Assembly (NCBI GenBank): GCA_903928395.1
Contig: CAIYQS010000242.1
Location: 1-14,553 of the forward strand
Direction: 5' to 3'
From: an uncultured Actinomycetes bacterium
GTDB taxonomy: Bacteria > Actinomycetota > Actinomycetes > Nanopelagicales > Nanopelagicaceae
DNA: 14,553 nucleotides
Part shown: piece after piece, positions 13,069 to 14,553 of the stretch
Layout: every line of letters begins with the position of its first letter
Position numbering within the stretch: the first letter of the stretch is position 1
Notes under the pieces: generated by a model
Told to the model about the DNA's origin: nothing
Database searches by the model: none
The model's input: the letters and a program-made list of their open reading frames with translations, nothing else
Position numbers and translations under genes: made by a program

Positions 13069-14425
13069 AGATAACCGAATGGAATTCAAATTCTTCATTG
13101 TGAAAGCGATCAACCGGGATTCCCACGTCTTTGGCCGCTTTCCTAACAGTTTCTACTAATCCCGTAGGACCGCAGATATAAACATCTGACTCACTAAAAG
13201 CTGGAACAAACTTCTTTATGTAACGAGCGTCCATAGGATGCTGTTTACGATTTCCAACCAAATAGTGCACCCGAGCACCACGCCAGTCGGCAATAGCATC
13301 AAGCTCTTTTCGGAAAACAAGTTCTTCTTCGCTTCCAACGCGATAGAGCACATCAATCTCCTTGGTTGCATCGAACTCCTCGAGGAGCGCCCGCAACGGA
13401 GTAATACCCACGCCTCCGCCAACTAACACGATATGGCCGCGCGCCGCTTTAGAGGCAACAAAAGTTCCGTACGGTCCTTCGAAAAATACTCGTGTGCCGG
13501 GCTTGATATCCAACACAGCGCCCGATGCATCTCCCAAATTCTTGATGGTAACCCGCATAAAGTGTTCGGTTGGTGATGCTGACAAAGAATAAGGGTGGGA
13601 GATCCACCACTGACCAGTAGTTAAAAATCTCCAGCTAAAGAATTGCCCGCCTTGGGCATGAAGCCGATCCAGATGGCGCCCCCGCATCACAACAGAAACC
13701 ACGCCAGGTCCCTCAACCACAACTTGATCTACACGCAAGTTGTGACGCAGTGAGCGCGCTACCGGTATTACAAACCGCCACAGCAAAATGACTGCCGCTG
13801 TCGCGATATACAAACCTTCCCAGTAAATCTTGTTTAATGGATGACCAGCAAACATCGGGCCGGTTAACACTTGATGCATAAATCCCAAAGCGACCGCAAG
13901 ATATGTATATAGATGAATCGTCCACCACGTTTCATAACTCATCTTTGCGCGAGCCTTCTTATACGAGGTCACGCCAGCTGCCATCATCAAAAGAAAACCA
14001 ATATCTGCCGGAATCATCCATGGGTATTTAAGGGTCATCCGCCAAAGCTCGGAGGCGGTTGAAATCCGATCCCCGCCCGCATAGCCAAGGCCGACTAAAA
14101 ATACGTGCAACAAAATTAAATACAAGGACCAAGGACCTAACTTGCGATGCCACTTTACTAACTTGTCATGGCCGACCGACTTTTCGATCCAGGGAATACG
14201 TGACACAAAAACTAATCCGACGAGTGCGAAGTAAGAGCCGGCAAGTGCCGCTAATCTTGATATTGAGGTGATGGACGAGTAGACCCCGGCCCAATCTCCT
14301 GAAGTCATACTGTCGAGCTCTAACGCGAGCGTTAGTCCGAGGCCGACTCCTAAGATGATGGAGCCCCAGTCGGCATTGATGCGATGGCCGACAGCCAACT
14401 CACGCTTATTTCGCTTAACTGCCAT
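13067..14425 (-). CDS. Ferric-reductase-like transmembrane flavocytochrome with FAD/NAD(P) domain
   Basis: 452 residues from ATG 14425. Six predicted TM helices (about 22-38, 56-75, 96-116, 136-155, 167-187, 204-223) carry two histidine pairs, His93/His107 (HX13H) and His171/His184 (HX12H), the pattern that ligates two stacked b hemes. The cytoplasmic reductase part follows: FAD-binding HPYSLS (277-282), GPYGTF (317-322), the NAD(P)-binding LVGGGVGITPLRALL (334-348) and YICGPTGL (416-423). It should move electrons from NAD(P)H through FAD and hemes to the outer face. There the FMN-binding protein encoded next is the natural acceptor. An upstream ATG (14467) would add 14 residues. ATG 14425 is preferred because TACATT ends five bases ahead of it, but a TACACT five bases before 14467 keeps the longer form possible. 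Confidence 0.93.
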   Translation of the reverse strand: MAVKRNKRELAVGHRINADWGSIILGVGLGLTLALELDSMTSGDWAGVYSSITSISRLAALAGSYFALVGLVFVSRIPWIEKSVGHDKLVKWHRKLGPWSLYLILLHVFLVGLGYAGGDRISTASELWRMTLKYPWMIPADIGFLLMMAAGVTSYKKARAKMSYETWWTIHLYTYLAVALGFMHQVLTGPMFAGHPLNKIYWEGLYIATAAVILLWRFVIPVARSLRHNLRVDQVVVEGPGVVSVVMRGRHLDRLHAQGGQFFSWRFLTTGQWWISHPYSLSASPTEHFMRVTIKNLGDASGAVLDIKPGTRVFFEGPYGTFVASKAARGHIVLVGGGVGITPLRALLEEFDATKEIDVLYRVGSEEELVFRKELDAIADWRGARVHYLVGNRKQHPMDARYIKKFVPAFSESDVYICGPTGLVETVRKAAKDVGIPVDRFHNEEFEFHSVI

Positions 14426-14467
14426 GCCCCAATGTAACCTTAAAGTTATGAGGGTTTGTGTTTGCAT

Positions 14468-14493
14468 TTCCTAGTGTAAGAATTTGAACTCAC
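14468..14493. promoter_or_regulatory. Probable divergent promoter region
   Basis: On the minus strand TACACT (14478-14473) ends five bases before ATG 14467 and could drive the flavocytochrome operon. On the plus strand the bases beyond 14494 may begin a divergent gene. The segment is too short and incomplete to define the elements further. Confidence 0.3.
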
Positions 14494-14553
14494 GTGGAGG
14501 GACACGCGGATGGACACCGCCATCACACGTATCACATATTGACCACGCCATGG
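14494..14553 (+). CDS. Possible 5' end of a plus-strand gene (His-rich N-terminus)
   Basis: From GTG 14494 the frame is open to the window edge (20 codons) and reads MEGHADGHRHHTYHILTTPW, with six histidines in the first fourteen residues. There is no ribosome site ahead of it, which would fit the leaderless style of this genome. An alternative is a ten-codon ORF from ATG 14510 to TGA 14542 (MDTAITRITY), which has GGAGG ten bases upstream and could be a leader peptide. I cannot assign a family, and coding is uncertain. Confidence 0.25.
   Translation, partial: MEGHADGHRHHTYHILTTPW

Noticed and set aside
12751..13074. 107-codon plus-strand frame rich in Val/Pro
   Set aside because: It is the antisense reading of the repetitive Pro/Thr/Gly linker. 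Low complexity keeps it open by chance.
1..14553. CRISPR arrays, tRNA/rRNA genes, insertion sequences, prophage or toxin-antitoxin genes
   Set aside because: I looked for spaced direct repeats, transposase or integrase motifs, cloverleaf-like segments and paired small toxin/antitoxin frames and saw none. The window reads as ordinary chromosomal genes.

Overview
The window is a gene-dense stretch (about 47% GC by eye) with 3-30 bp gaps, 1-8 bp stop/start overlaps and no intergenic gap over 100 bp. Most genes that begin a transcription unit have no Shine-Dalgarno sequence but carry a TAnnnT -10-like hexamer ending 5-7 bases before the start codon, as in leaderless transcripts. Downstream genes use a ribosome site (AAAGGAG before the FMN-binding protein) or translational coupling. 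The streamlined layout, the moderate GC, and a nitrobindin / DsrE / Fur / YgfZ set of actinobacterial type suggest a small-genome actinobacterium, perhaps a freshwater planktonic acI/Nanopelagicales relative. That placement is inference.

Left part (1-7242). A minus-strand pair (38-residue membrane peptide, then the 5' end of a nitrobindin) diverges from a plus-strand DsrE-like gene. The two start codons lie exactly 15 bases either side of the centre of a perfect 19-bp palindrome that also supplies a -10-like TACGAT to each strand. A tightly packed minus-strand operon then reads from about 6273 down to 715: UPF0303/HbpS-like protein, PfkB sugar kinase, aldose 1-epimerase, Fur-family regulator, YgfZ and an M3 oligopeptidase. 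A divergent aldo/keto reductase starts at 6310.

Right part (7246-14425, all minus strand). First in transcription order comes an extracytoplasmic flavinylation and electron-export module: a six-TM ferric-reductase-like flavocytochrome, a membrane-anchored FMN-binding protein on a long Pro/Thr/Lys linker, and ApbE, which attaches the FMN. After a 52-bp gap with its own putative start signals comes a MacA-MacB type module: an unusually long adaptor (627 aa) with duplicated coiled-coil segments, an ATPase, a FtsX/MacB permease, and a small single-TM protein. The adaptor and the small protein carry Gly/Phe-rich extracytoplasmic stretches, and the permease has a short related one.

The two right-hand modules read in the same direction and both act at or outside the membrane. 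A functional link between them is only a hypothesis. The last 86 bases hold a divergent promoter region and possibly the start of a plus-strand gene.
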